Positions 16,734 through 25,102 of a stretch of 64,000 nucleotides of DNA are shown here, piece by piece. The notes below the pieces were generated by a model. The model was not told where the DNA came from, ran no database searches, and worked only from the letters and a program-made list of their open reading frames with translations. Location of the stretch: the NCBI RefSeq assembly GCF_040718835.1, contig NZ_JBFEFG010000267.1, positions 186,001 through 250,000 of the forward strand, read 5' to 3'. Position numbers and translations under genes: made by a program. Origin of the DNA: Bremerella sp. JC817. GTDB taxonomy: Bacteria; Planctomycetota; Planctomycetia; Pirellulales; Pirellulaceae. Numbering within the stretch: position 1 is the stretch's first letter; every line of letters starts with the position of its first letter.

Positions 16734-19325
16734 CTACGAATCACCTTCTTTTAATCCGAGCCGCGACAGCCAGTTACCCTTGGCTTGTTTCTCGTTGCCA
16801 GGCTTCGCTGGTGACGCCTTGGAGAATTTAGCCTTATCTGATTCGAGTTGAGCGATCTTCTCTTCCAGCTCGGCTCGATCGCGGGCGATCTTGGCGCGTT
16901 CGACTGAAATATCGACCTCAGCCTTACGCAGCTTTTCTTTCCACTGCTCCTGCAGTGTCTTCAGGTTCTCACGCTCCTGGGCGATCAATTCGTCCTGGTC
17001 CAACATCTGAGCAATCGCATTGGCACCATGGGCAACTCCGAACTCGTTGGCGTTTGATTCCATTTGCTCAAGCTGATCTTGCAGGGCGTCGATTTCCCGT
17101 TGCTTGGCTTCGATGGCTTTGTTGCTGCTATCAATCGCTTCCTGAATCGACAGCTTCTCGGCCATCTCCTCTGCGTCGTCATCGCTGAACTCGGCCTCGA
17201 GCTGGGCCAACATGCGTCGTTTGGTTGCCTCCCAGTCGCTGCCGGAATCGTCGACTGCACTACTGGAAGACTTCTTCGCATTCTCCAAATCGCGAGCCAG
17301 CTTGGCGTTCTCCCTCTTGAGTTCTTTCAGGTCGTCGAGCGTCATCCGCAAGCGACCTTCCAGCGATTCGACGCGTTCGTCGTCAGGGATTCCGCCTGAT
17401 TCGACCTGTTGCTTGAGATCTTCGATCTTCTCCAGCAGCGTGTCGCGTTCCTGACGAAGCTGATGGAACGCTTCGTCATCGGCACCTTCGCCACCGCCTG
17501 AGGTCTTGAGCGTTTCGTTTTCCTGACGCAGCTGTTCCGCTTCTTCCTGCAGCGAATCGACCTGGCGACGGAGGTTGCTGACCTGTTCGCGGCTTTGTTC
17601 GTGATCAGACCGAGCCTGATGCAAAGCGACCTGGGAAGCAGCCAACTGGCTTTCAAGCTCTCCCTGGGCGTCTTCGATTTGTTTCTTCAACGACTCGTTT
17701 TCGACACGCAGCTTTTCTTGAGCATCGCTCAAGTCGCCATGTTCGGCCTGACGACGTTCCAGCTTCGCGGCAAGTTCGTCGCGTTCTTGCTTCAGGCTTT
17801 CCAGCTCTTGGCTTAACTCTTCCAAAGCTTCCGAGCCCTGGCTGGCGTTTTCCAGCTGCTGCCGTGCCTGATCCCGTTCCTGGCTGATCGAATGCAGTTG
17901 CTGTTGAAGCGAGGCGAGCTCTTGTTGCTTGGCTGCCAGAGCGGCCTGGTGTTCGGCCTGCTGCGAGTCGAGCACTGACTTTTCGATCGAGTTCGCCTTC
18001 AGCTGTTCGCATTCGCCCTTCAGCTGAGTGACCTGATCGTTGAGTTGCTGGCGTTCGCCTTGCAATTGCTGAATTGAAGCTTGCGTGTTCTGCAGCTGGT
18101 TTTGCAGTTCCGCCGTGCGTGCGGCCTGCTCGGCATCGCCACTCGATAGCTGCGATTGCGCTTCATCCCGCTGGTGATTGGCAAGTGTCAACTGCTGGCG
18201 TAGTGCCTCGAGTTCCTGATCTTTGGCCGAAAGCGTGTTCTGGTACTCGGCCTGACGGGCATCGACTTCCGACTTACTGACGGTTGACGATTGCAGCTGC
18301 TGAAGTTGATTCTGTAGGGTCGCGATCTGGCCACTAAGACCTTGCCGCTCTCCTTCCAGCCTTTGGACCGAGGCCTGGGCGGTTTGCAGTTCCGATTGAA
18401 GACGTGCAACCTGCTCCGACTGTTCCGCACCAACATTGGTCAGCTGAGCGTTCGCCTGATCGCGCTGCTGTTCGGCCGCCTTCAGACGAGCCTCCAGGTC
18501 GGTAGCTCGTTGCTGTTGCTGTTGCAGGGTGCCTTCCAGTTCGCTCGATCGCGACTGGGCCGAAGCCAACTGCTGATCGACTTCTGCTTTGGCAGCCTGG
18601 AAGTCGCTGATTTGTTTTTGCAGACCAGCCGCGAGCTCTTGCTGGCTGGCAAGTTGCTGCTGAATCTGAGCCAGTTGCCCCTGATCGCATTGCTGGGCCT
18701 GGCGTGAGTCGCTCAACTCGGACTGGAGGCGAGAACGCTCTTCCAAGGTCTGGTTGAGCTGCGACTGCAACTCGCCGATGCGAGCGTTGAGTTGATTCTG
18801 TATTTCTTGAGCGGCCTGATCGCCTGCTTGGGCGGCCTGAAGATTTTGCAGGGCTTCGCTATGGCTGGCTTGCTGCCGGGCAAGCTCTTGTTGCAGCGAT
18901 ACCTTTTCGTTCTGTACCGCATTGATCTGGGCCTGCAGCGACTGCTGGGCTTCTACCAGGCTTTGTCGTTCTGCTTCCCACTGCAGTCGATTCCCTTTTT
19001 CCTGCTCGAAACGCTGGAACTCGGACTCGATGGCTGCTTCTCGAGCATGCAGCGCATCGATCGAAGCAGCCAGCTCGGAAGCCTGGCTTTCCAGTTGTTC
19101 AGCCGACGCCTCAATTTCAGAAGAACGGTTGTGGAGTTGCCCTTGCTTCTCTACAAGTCCTTGCGAGATCTGCTTCAATTGCGCGCTGATTCGCTGCTCG
19201 ATTTCGTTGATTCCCTGGCGATGTCGCTCCAGGAAATCTCGTGCACGTTCCCGCTGCAATGACGCTTTACTCGCAATCTCTTCCAAGTTCGCGATGTCGT
19301 GAGATTGGGAATTTACGCCGTCCAT
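16734..19325 (-). CDS. Very long Gln-rich coiled-coil protein
   Basis: 863 aa with no signal peptide or TM, composed almost wholly of heptad-patterned helix rich in Gln, Glu, Ala and Leu. Residues 1-130 and 600-840 are the less repetitive ends; the middle contains a 98-residue tandem duplication (299-396 and 397-494) exactly 14 heptads long. A Ser/Asp-rich break (about 690-720) precedes a distinct helical segment with a FGVAHGANAIAQML loop. The tail ends in NWLSRLGLKEGDS. Likely a filament or scaffold; naming it SMC, Ezy or crescentin-like would be guesswork, and there is no ATPase head. It has its own ATG at 19325 and no close operon partners. Confidence 0.8.
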   Translation of the reverse strand: MDGVNSQSHDIANLEEIASKASLQRERARDFLERHRQGINEIEQRISAQLKQISQGLVEKQGQLHNRSSEIEASAEQLESQASELAASIDALHAREAAIESEFQRFEQEKGNRLQWEAERQSLVEAQQSLQAQINAVQNEKVSLQQELARQQASHSEALQNLQAAQAGDQAAQEIQNQLNARIGELQSQLNQTLEERSRLQSELSDSRQAQQCDQGQLAQIQQQLASQQELAAGLQKQISDFQAAKAEVDQQLASAQSRSSELEGTLQQQQQRATDLEARLKAAEQQRDQANAQLTNVGAEQSEQVARLQSELQTAQASVQRLEGERQGLSGQIATLQNQLQQLQSSTVSKSEVDARQAEYQNTLSAKDQELEALRQQLTLANHQRDEAQSQLSSGDAEQAARTAELQNQLQNTQASIQQLQGERQQLNDQVTQLKGECEQLKANSIEKSVLDSQQAEHQAALAAKQQELASLQQQLHSISQERDQARQQLENASQGSEALEELSQELESLKQERDELAAKLERRQAEHGDLSDAQEKLRVENESLKKQIEDAQGELESQLAASQVALHQARSDHEQSREQVSNLRRQVDSLQEEAEQLRQENETLKTSGGGEGADDEAFHQLRQERDTLLEKIEDLKQQVESGGIPDDERVESLEGRLRMTLDDLKELKRENAKLARDLENAKKSSSSAVDDSGSDWEATKRRMLAQLEAEFSDDDAEEMAEKLSIQEAIDSSNKAIEAKQREIDALQDQLEQMESNANEFGVAHGANAIAQMLDQDELIAQERENLKTLQEQWKEKLRKAEVDISVERAKIARDRAELEEKIAQLESDKAKFSKASPAKPGNEKQAKGNWLSRLGLKEGDS
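17844..18431 (-). repeat. Two tandem 294-bp units inside the coiled-coil gene
   Basis: Residues 299-396 and 397-494 align at a constant offset of 98: TAQASVQRLEGERQGL vs NTQASIQQLQGERQQL; RQAEYQ vs QQAEHQ; QRDEAQSQL vs ERDQARQQL. The closing motif also occurs one period earlier (QRDQANAQL at 287), hinting at a third, worn copy. Confidence 0.8.
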
Positions 19326-19542
19326 GTCCGGTCGATTTCACTAAATGAGACGTGTCCACTACTTCATGCGTTTCTCACGGCTAATCCGCTGCTGCCATAA
19401 TCTGTTGCGCGGAATGGCCTACTGTTCTATAGGTTAGGACCTGGGACGGGTCAAAAGTGGCTGAGAGTCTGCGGCAAAGTGCAGGGGCCAACTGCCTGGG
19501 ATCGTCCGTCCTATGACGATTGCAACGATTGTGTCGGCGCAT

Positions 19543-19575
19543 GAAAAACCCCTCTCTACGGCCAGAGAGGGGCTT
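19543..19575 (-). terminator. Intrinsic terminator after tkt
   Basis: Minus strand: CCCCTCTCT / AGAGAGGGG stem with a 6-nt loop followed by five T, about 30 nt after the transketolase stop. Confidence 0.88.
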
Positions 19576-19604
19576 GCGGTTTATTCCGATTGTAGCGACT
19601 AAGC

Positions 19605-21635
19605 TTAGTTGCCGATCGACTTCTTCGCGGCTTCGACCACGTGATCCGCGGTGATACCGAAGTATGGGAACAGCTCTTCAGCCGGAGCACTGGCACCAAA
19701 GCTGCTCATTCCGACGAACTCGCCCTTCAGGCCCAACAGGCGATCCCACGACTGACGAATTCCCGCTTCAACAGCAACACGGGCAGTCACATCACAAGGC
19801 ATGACTTCTTTCTGGTAGGCGGCGTCTTGCTCGTAGAACAGCTCCAAGCAAGGGACGCTGATCGCACGAGCCTTAACGCCTTCTGCGGTCAGCTTTTCGT
19901 AAGCTTCGACCACCAGCGACAATTCGCTACCGGTACCCATCAGCAGCACTTCCGGAGTGCCATCGCAATCGGCCAGAACATAGGCACCACGGGCCGAGCC
20001 ACTGGCACAAGCGTACTTCTCGCGATCGAGAGTCGGCAGATTCTGACGAGTCAGAACCAATACCGAAGGACGATCGGTCAGTTCCATGACGGTCTTGTAA
20101 CACTGCGACACTTCGTTCGAGTCGCCAGGGCGGAAGACGGCCACATTTGGAATTGCACGGATCGCCGACAGGTGCTCGACTGGTTGGTGGGTCGGACCAT
20201 CTTCACCAACACCGATCGAGTCGTGCGTGAAGATGTAGATGACCGGAGCCTTCATGATCGCCGACAAACGGAGCGATGGACGCAGGTAGTCGCTGAACAC
20301 GAAGAAGGTCGAAACGTAAGGACGTAGACCGCTCAGAGCCATGCCGTTGCCGATGGCAGCCATGGTATGTTCGCGGATACCGAAGTGGAAGTTACGACCG
20401 CAGTAGGTCCCAGCTTCAAAATCACCTGCGCCCTCGAAGGTGAGGCCCGTCTTCGTCGATGGCTCGAGGTCGGCCGAACCGCCCAACAGGCCGGGAACCT
20501 TTGCGGCAATGGCGTTCAAAACCTTACCGCCCGATGCGCGGGTCGCGATTCCCTTGGCATCCGCTGGGAAGACTGGAAGTTCGGCATCCCAACCGGCTGG
20601 CAGTTCGCCACTGATGATCGACGACCAGGTCGCGGCCTTTTCGGCGTTGTCTTTGCTGTACTTGGCAAAGCTGGCATCCCACTGCGACTTGGCTTCCGCA
20701 CCGCGGGCACCGAGGTTCGCATTGAAGTGTTCGTACACTTCCGCAGGAACTTCAAACTTGCCATAGGTCCAACCGTAAGCAGCCTTGGTACCTTCGATTT
20801 CGGAATCACCCAGTGGGGCCCCGTGAGCACCGTGGGTATTGGCTTTGGTCGGAGCACCCCAAGCGATGATGCTGTGAACGACGATCAAGGTTGGCTTGTC
20901 GGTGATTGTCTTGAATTCGGTGAACGCCGCATCCAATGCTTCAATGTCGTTGGCATCGGCGACTTCGATCACGTGCCAGCCCATGGCACGGAAGCGGCCT
21001 GGGATGTCTTCGGTGAAAGCGAGGTCAGTGTCGCCTTCGATGGTGATCTTGTTGTCGTCATAGACCCAGCACAGGTTCGACAGCTTCAAGTGACCAGCCA
21101 CCGAAGCAGCTTCCGACGAGATTCCTTCCATCAGGTCGCCGTCGCTACACAAAGCGTAGACGTCGTAGTCGAACATTTCGTCGAAACGAGCGGCCTGCCA
21201 CTTGGCGGCGATCGCCATACCAACGCTCGTGGCAACGCCCTGACCGAGAGGCCCCGTGGTGGTTTCGATACCGGCTGCTTCGTGAACTTCTGGGTGACCA
21301 GCACATGGGCTGTGCAACTGACGGAAGTTACGGATGTTGTCGATGGTGATCGAAGGTTCGCTCGCGCCGTCCGCCTTCTTCACGCCGGCGACATGCAGGG
21401 TGCTATACAGCAGCATCGAAGCATGGCCGCACGAAAGAACGAAACGGTCACGCGACTGCCAGTGTGGATTGGCAGGATCGTATTTCAGGTGCTTGTTCCA
21501 CAAGGTGTAGACGACTGGTGCCAGGGCCATCGGCGTGCCAGGGTGCCCGCTGTTCGCCTGCTGGACGGCGTCCATGGACAACGTACGGATGGCGTTGATG
21601 GACAATTGCTCGATACTGCTTGTGGAGATAGACAT
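19605..21635 (-). CDS. tkt: Transketolase
   Basis: Thiamine-diphosphate enzyme moving two-carbon ketol units in the non-oxidative pentose phosphate pathway. 676 aa, full length. Visible marks: NSGHPGTPMALAP near the start, the ThDP motif GDLMEGISSEA ... DDNKITIEG, HSIIAWGAP, the pyrimidine-binding FGIREHTMAAIGNGMA, and DSIGVGEDGPTHQPVEHL. The C-terminal domain closes with GITADHVVEAAK. Cytosolic. ATG at 21635. It looks monocistronic, with a good promoter at 21778-21807 and a terminator at 19543-19575. Confidence 0.97.
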   Translation of the reverse strand: MSISTSSIEQLSINAIRTLSMDAVQQANSGHPGTPMALAPVVYTLWNKHLKYDPANPHWQSRDRFVLSCGHASMLLYSTLHVAGVKKADGASEPSITIDNIRNFRQLHSPCAGHPEVHEAAGIETTTGPLGQGVATSVGMAIAAKWQAARFDEMFDYDVYALCSDGDLMEGISSEAASVAGHLKLSNLCWVYDDNKITIEGDTDLAFTEDIPGRFRAMGWHVIEVADANDIEALDAAFTEFKTITDKPTLIVVHSIIAWGAPTKANTHGAHGAPLGDSEIEGTKAAYGWTYGKFEVPAEVYEHFNANLGARGAEAKSQWDASFAKYSKDNAEKAATWSSIISGELPAGWDAELPVFPADAKGIATRASGGKVLNAIAAKVPGLLGGSADLEPSTKTGLTFEGAGDFEAGTYCGRNFHFGIREHTMAAIGNGMALSGLRPYVSTFFVFSDYLRPSLRLSAIMKAPVIYIFTHDSIGVGEDGPTHQPVEHLSAIRAIPNVAVFRPGDSNEVSQCYKTVMELTDRPSVLVLTRQNLPTLDREKYACASGSARGAYVLADCDGTPEVLLMGTGSELSLVVEAYEKLTAEGVKARAISVPCLELFYEQDAAYQKEVMPCDVTARVAVEAGIRQSWDRLLGLKGEFVGMSSFGASAPAEELFPYFGITADHVVEAAKKSIGN

Positions 21636-21978
21636 ATTTCGTTCAGAACTCTCTTGCCAACATTACATACAGTGGCCGCGGCTTCAGGGACGACTCCCAG
21701 CGGAAGCGAAGATTCAGTTCCCGGAAAAGCACTTTCCCCAGACGAACCTGTCGCGGCGTGGACACATTAAGTCAAGCATTTTAAGTCCAAAAGAACTCAG
21801 AAGTCAACGCAACAGTTACGGAGCGTTGGAGTTGCGAAAGCTCGGCTCCCCCTTACCTGCTGGACTAAAATCGACTTGAATGAAGTTTACATGAGCACAA
21901 ATTGCCCAGGCGGATATCCCGATCCCCAAAACACCTGCTTAAGTAGCAAAATGCCCCCATGCTGAAAGGGTGCGTGAG
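21636..21978. other. Divergent intergenic region tkt / slyX
   Basis: 343 bases. It contains the tkt promoter and, at 21965-21970, the AAAGGG ribosome site of slyX. No further gene, repeat or RNA seen. Confidence 0.6.
21778..21807 (-). promoter_or_regulatory. Sigma70-type promoter of tkt
   Basis: Minus strand: -35 TTGACT (21802-21807), 18-bp spacer, -10 TAAAAT (21778-21783). Leader of about 135 nt to the tkt ATG. Confidence 0.6.
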
Positions 21979-22200
21979 ATGCCAGAAGAAAGACTTGTCG
22001 AAAGAATTACGACGCTTGAAGAAAAACATGCCCATCTCGAGCGGGTCGTGGCCGACTTGAACGAGGTTATCCTCGATCAACAGCGGCGACTGGAACGAAT
22101 GGAAGCGTACATGTCGCGGACGGTCGAGCGTATCGATCATCTACATGCAGCCCTCGATACGCCACGCTCGGCTTCGGAAGAACGCCCGCCCCATTATTAA
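21979..22200 (+). CDS. slyX: SlyX-like small coiled-coil protein
   Basis: 73 aa, cytosolic. The pattern of SlyX is present: an acidic amphipathic helix with RITTLEEKHAHLERVVADLN then EVILDQQRRLERME, and a short Pro-rich end finishing PHY. The family is widespread with no proven biochemical role. ATG at 21979 is chosen over an in-frame GTG at 21970 because AAAGGG lies eight bases upstream. Confidence 0.8.
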   Translation: MPEERLVERITTLEEKHAHLERVVADLNEVILDQQRRLERMEAYMSRTVERIDHLHAALDTPRSASEERPPHY

Positions 22201-22277
22201 TCGTGATGGCGTCGAAAGATCGAGGATGACGCCGGCAGCCGACTAACAAAAGGGCTGAAAACGCGGATCACGAAGGC

Positions 22278-23594
22278 TTATTCAGAATCGAGGGCGTCGG
22301 AAAGCATTCCTCGAATGGAAGCCATGACTTCCGTGACGTAGACCGTGATCAGTGACGAGTATTCGTTGAATTCCTCGATCGTATCGATCAAGTCGCCATC
22401 GAGAAGCACTTCGATCTCGGTTTCGTAGACTTCGTCGTCTTCAAGGACGATCGACAGAATCACGTCGCCTGCTTCGTCTTCGACATCTTCACTCATCGAA
22501 GCATTGCCGGTCAGACGGTCGATCTGGAAACCATTCATCCAGTTCACGGCCGGCAGCATCATCTGGAAAACGTCCATCGTGCCCGGCAAAACGATGCCGA
22601 CCTGGAACATGTTCAGATTGAAAATCGGTGCTGGCTGCTGGCCACCGTTGTTCGTGTCTTTGCCACCATTGCCCGACGAACCCTCTCCGCCGGTCGTGCC
22701 ACCTTCGTTCCCTTCACCGCCGTCGGTGTCCGGAATCTGCCACAGATCGGGATAGCCAGCCGGGAAGGTGACGTGCTCGTCGGTCGATCGCTTACCCATG
22801 TTCTGGACCAGGTAAGCGAAGTCGGAAACGCCTACCTTCGACGATTTGTCAAAGTCGGCCAGCCAAGCCATACCATCTTCCGGCGAATCGGGCGTCCGCC
22901 CCATCTGCTGCGTGAAGACAGCAAAATCGGTCAGGCCGATCTTTTGGTCGTCGTCGAAATCGTAAATCACCGGAAAAATGCCCATTTCAGGCATCGGCGC
23001 TTCTCGCAAACCGATCGAAGAATCGGTCAGCGTCGCGGCCACGTTCTGGGTGACCAACTCCAGCGAATAAGGGCCGACGAGGCCAGTTGCGGGATCTAGC
23101 AGAACGTTATCACCCTGCTCGGCGACGGCCTGAAATCGAACGCGAGCGAACAGCACCCGGTCGCCGGCAACCAGCTCAACACCTTCGGTGGAGCCATGAA
23201 TGCCTTGAACTTCGCCGGTGGCGTCGCTCAGCATGAACGACGAATCGCCCTCGAAGGAGCGGCCGAAATCGACTGCCACGGCCGAAGTGAGATCGGTGCG
23301 ATAGCCAAGATCGAGTGTGAGATCTTGCATCTCGATAGGCTGGTCACCTTCAGCTCGCACCCAGACTTCCACGACGAAATGATCCCATTCGTGTGTCTGA
23401 TGCATGCTCTCAGGCAGATCGAAGGCTCGATCGAACCCTTGATCATTGGGCCGAGAGTCTTCGGTCAGAACGGAGTACTCAATGACGATCGCAGAGTCGC
23501 CGGCGAAGAGATCGCGGCGTTCCAAATGCTGAAGATTGGCAACTCGACGAGCGAGGCCATTCAGACTGCGATACTGAGATTTCATCCGCCTCAT
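22278..23594 (-). CDS. Exported dockerin-type-I surface protein
   Basis: About 438 aa. The N-terminus LQHLERRDLFAGD matches the planctomycete-specific ERR-LLAG export/anchor motif rather than a classical signal peptide. A beta-rich domain follows (about 30-200, cohesin-like: VVEVWVRAEGD, LDLGYRTDLTSAVAVDF). Then come two Ca2+-binding dockerin repeats (DFDDDQKIGLTDFAVF and DFDKSSKVGVSDFAYL), a Gly/Asn-rich linker, and a C-terminal segment of about 110 aa with unknown fold. The start is either ATG 23594 (MRRMKS) or 23585; reading further upstream to 23738 gives implausible sequence. Probably part of the cell envelope or an extracellular complex. Confidence 0.75.
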   Translation of the reverse strand: MRRMKSQYRSLNGLARRVANLQHLERRDLFAGDSAIVIEYSVLTEDSRPNDQGFDRAFDLPESMHQTHEWDHFVVEVWVRAEGDQPIEMQDLTLDLGYRTDLTSAVAVDFGRSFEGDSSFMLSDATGEVQGIHGSTEGVELVAGDRVLFARVRFQAVAEQGDNVLLDPATGLVGPYSLELVTQNVAATLTDSSIGLREAPMPEMGIFPVIYDFDDDQKIGLTDFAVFTQQMGRTPDSPEDGMAWLADFDKSSKVGVSDFAYLVQNMGKRSTDEHVTFPAGYPDLWQIPDTDGGEGNEGGTTGGEGSSGNGGKDTNNGGQQPAPIFNLNMFQVGIVLPGTMDVFQMMLPAVNWMNGFQIDRLTGNASMSEDVEDEAGDVILSIVLEDDEVYETEIEVLLDGDLIDTIEEFNEYSSLITVYVTEVMASIRGMLSDALDSE

Positions 23595-24058
23595 ATGGGG
23601 TGATTTCAAATCCTGATGGCGGAGATCCGAATTGCTCTGGTAATTGGCTACCAGACAACCGCCATCGGAAAAATGTGTTGGAATGTGGGGACTTGAACAC
23701 GGGTAATCAAGCCCTGGAGGGGATTGGAGCCCATCCATCTAGGATAAGCAGAGGTGATAAGCCGCCAACCAATCCGCCCTTGGTGGCTCACCGACAGCTT
23801 TTGTCCAACGAAGCCCGCACGATGGGTAACTGCCGAACCATCGCTTTACCTGTTATATACAAGGTACAACCCCGAAAAAACCAATTGGTGTCAGATTCCC
23901 TCAAGATTTTTGTCGCAAATCCCGACATCGCATTTGACTTAGCGGGAGCCTGTTGAGCCCTCGGCATGTTTTGCGGTTGAACCGGCGCCTTATTTTACAT
24001 TTCCAACCACCCAGAGACGGGGCCGTTTGCCCCATAACACACCCAAGGAGAAGACTTT
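23595..24058. other. Intergenic region between the dockerin gene and bcp
   Basis: 464 bases between divergent genes. The right end has the AAGGAG ribosome site of bcp (24045-24050). AT-richer patches around 23850-23900 (TTATATAC) and a TTGACT at about 23936 are present but do not pair into a convincing promoter. No RNA or repeat recognised. Confidence 0.5.
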
Positions 24059-24535
24059 ATGGCAGACTGGGTTGAAGCAGGTGAAAAAGCCCCCGCTTTT
24101 ACATTGACAGCTGACGACGGCAGCAAGGTTAAATTAGCGGACCTGAAGGGATCGATCGTCGTGCTCTATTTCTATCCCAAGGACGATACCCCAGGCTGCA
24201 CCAAAGAAGCCTGCGCGTTTCGGGACCAAAAGATCGAGCTGGCAAAGTACGGCGTTAAGCTGCTTGGGGTAAGCCCCGACGACAAGGAAAGCCACGGCAA
24301 ATTCCGCGACAAGTATCAGCTCAACTTCCCCTTGTTGGTCGACAAAGACCACAAGTTGGCCGAGAAGTATGGTGCCTGGCGAGAAAAGAACATGTACGGG
24401 AAGGTGACAATGGGTATTCAACGCAGCACCTTCCTGATCGACACGGAAGGGAAGGTGGCCAAGGTCTGGAAACGCGTCAGCGTTGACGGCCACGATGCCA
24501 AGGTCCTGGAAGAAGTCGCCAAGCTGGCCGGCTAG
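24059..24535 (+). CDS. bcp: Thioredoxin-dependent thiol peroxidase (peroxiredoxin Q/Bcp)
   Basis: Reduces H2O2 and organic hydroperoxides using thioredoxin; cytosolic. 158 aa, family length. The peroxidatic Cys47 lies in [15 protein letters not shown], with the resolving Cys52 five residues later, as in atypical two-Cys Bcp. Further marks are [21 protein letters not shown] and the C-terminal RSTFLID. ATG at 24059 with AAGGAG eight bases upstream. A terminator follows immediately. Confidence 0.96.
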   Translation: MADWVEAGEKAPAFTLTADDGSKVKLADLKGSIVVLYFYPKDDTPGCTKEACAFRDQKIELAKYGVKLLGVSPDDKESHGKFRDKYQLNFPLLVDKDHKLAEKYGAWREKNMYGKVTMGIQRSTFLIDTEGKVAKVWKRVSVDGHDAKVLEEVAKLAG

Positions 24536-24555
24536 TCCCTGCCATCAGCGCATAA

Positions 24556-24590
24556 AAAAGCGGAACCCAAACTGGGTTCCGCTTTCCTTT
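24556..24590. terminator. Terminator between bcp and tRNA-Val
   Basis: Stem AAGCGGAACCC / GGGTTCCGCTT with a 4-nt loop, then TTCCTTTT on the plus strand and, mirrored, a run of T on the minus strand; it fits both bcp and the tRNA on the opposite strand. Confidence 0.85.
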
Positions 24591-24595
24591 TAGAG

Positions 24596-24669
24596 TGGGC
24601 GATACAGGATTCGAACCTGTGACCCCTACCATGTCAAGGTAGTGCTCTAACCAACTGAGCCAATCGCCC
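24596..24669 (-). tRNA. tRNA-Val (anticodon GAC)
   Basis: Complete cloverleaf on the minus strand, 74 nt: acceptor GGGCGAT pairing with ATCGCCC, D-arm GGCTCAGTTGGTTAGAGC, anticodon stem CTACC / GGTAG with loop TTGACAT (anticodon GAC at 24633-24635), and T-arm GGTTCGAATCC. The 3' CCA is not encoded, so it must be added after transcription. Confidence 0.97.
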
Positions 24670-25102
24670 GAAAGATGCTTTTCTGCAAGCATTTATCAGT
24701 GGTTGATTCCCGGAAGGATTAACCAAAGGCGTAGTTTGCCATCGAGACGCCTATCTCGTCAAGTGGCTGCAACGAAAAACAGGATTTTGACTGTCTGTTT
24801 CGTTACGCCACCGCCAGGCGAATCTCTTACGATCCCTTAATTCAGGCTAACCTGGACTTTCCTCAAGTCGTAACTTCCGTCAATCTATACCCTTCTAGCT
24901 GCGAACCCCGACACCGAATCAGGCGTCTTCCACCATACCAATCAGGGAGAGCCGCGGAAGTCTCGCAAGGTTCGCCCTGGGTGCTTGCGGTTTCCGAGGA
25001 AGCAGCATCACCCCGCCCAATTTTGCGGATTCAGCGACATCCTTTGTTTCGATGTCCTCGCGAAATTGGAAATCGCCATCTGGATGAGAATACAAACACA
25101 TC
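24670..25102. other. Intergenic leader region upstream of thrS
   Basis: 433 bases between the tRNA and thrS. A hairpin (GACATC / GATGTC with flanking GCGA/TCGC, about 25034-25061) lies 40 nt before the thrS ATG and could affect initiation. I see no T-box anatomy and no sound promoter. Confidence 0.4.

Noticed and set aside
16734..19325. Coiled-coil protein as an SMC or RecN protein
   Set aside because: No Walker A/B motifs or ABC signature at the ends; only helical repeats.
20367..21770. 467-codon open frame antisense to transketolase
   Set aside because: Shadow of tkt; it even runs through the tkt promoter and gives no recognisable domain.
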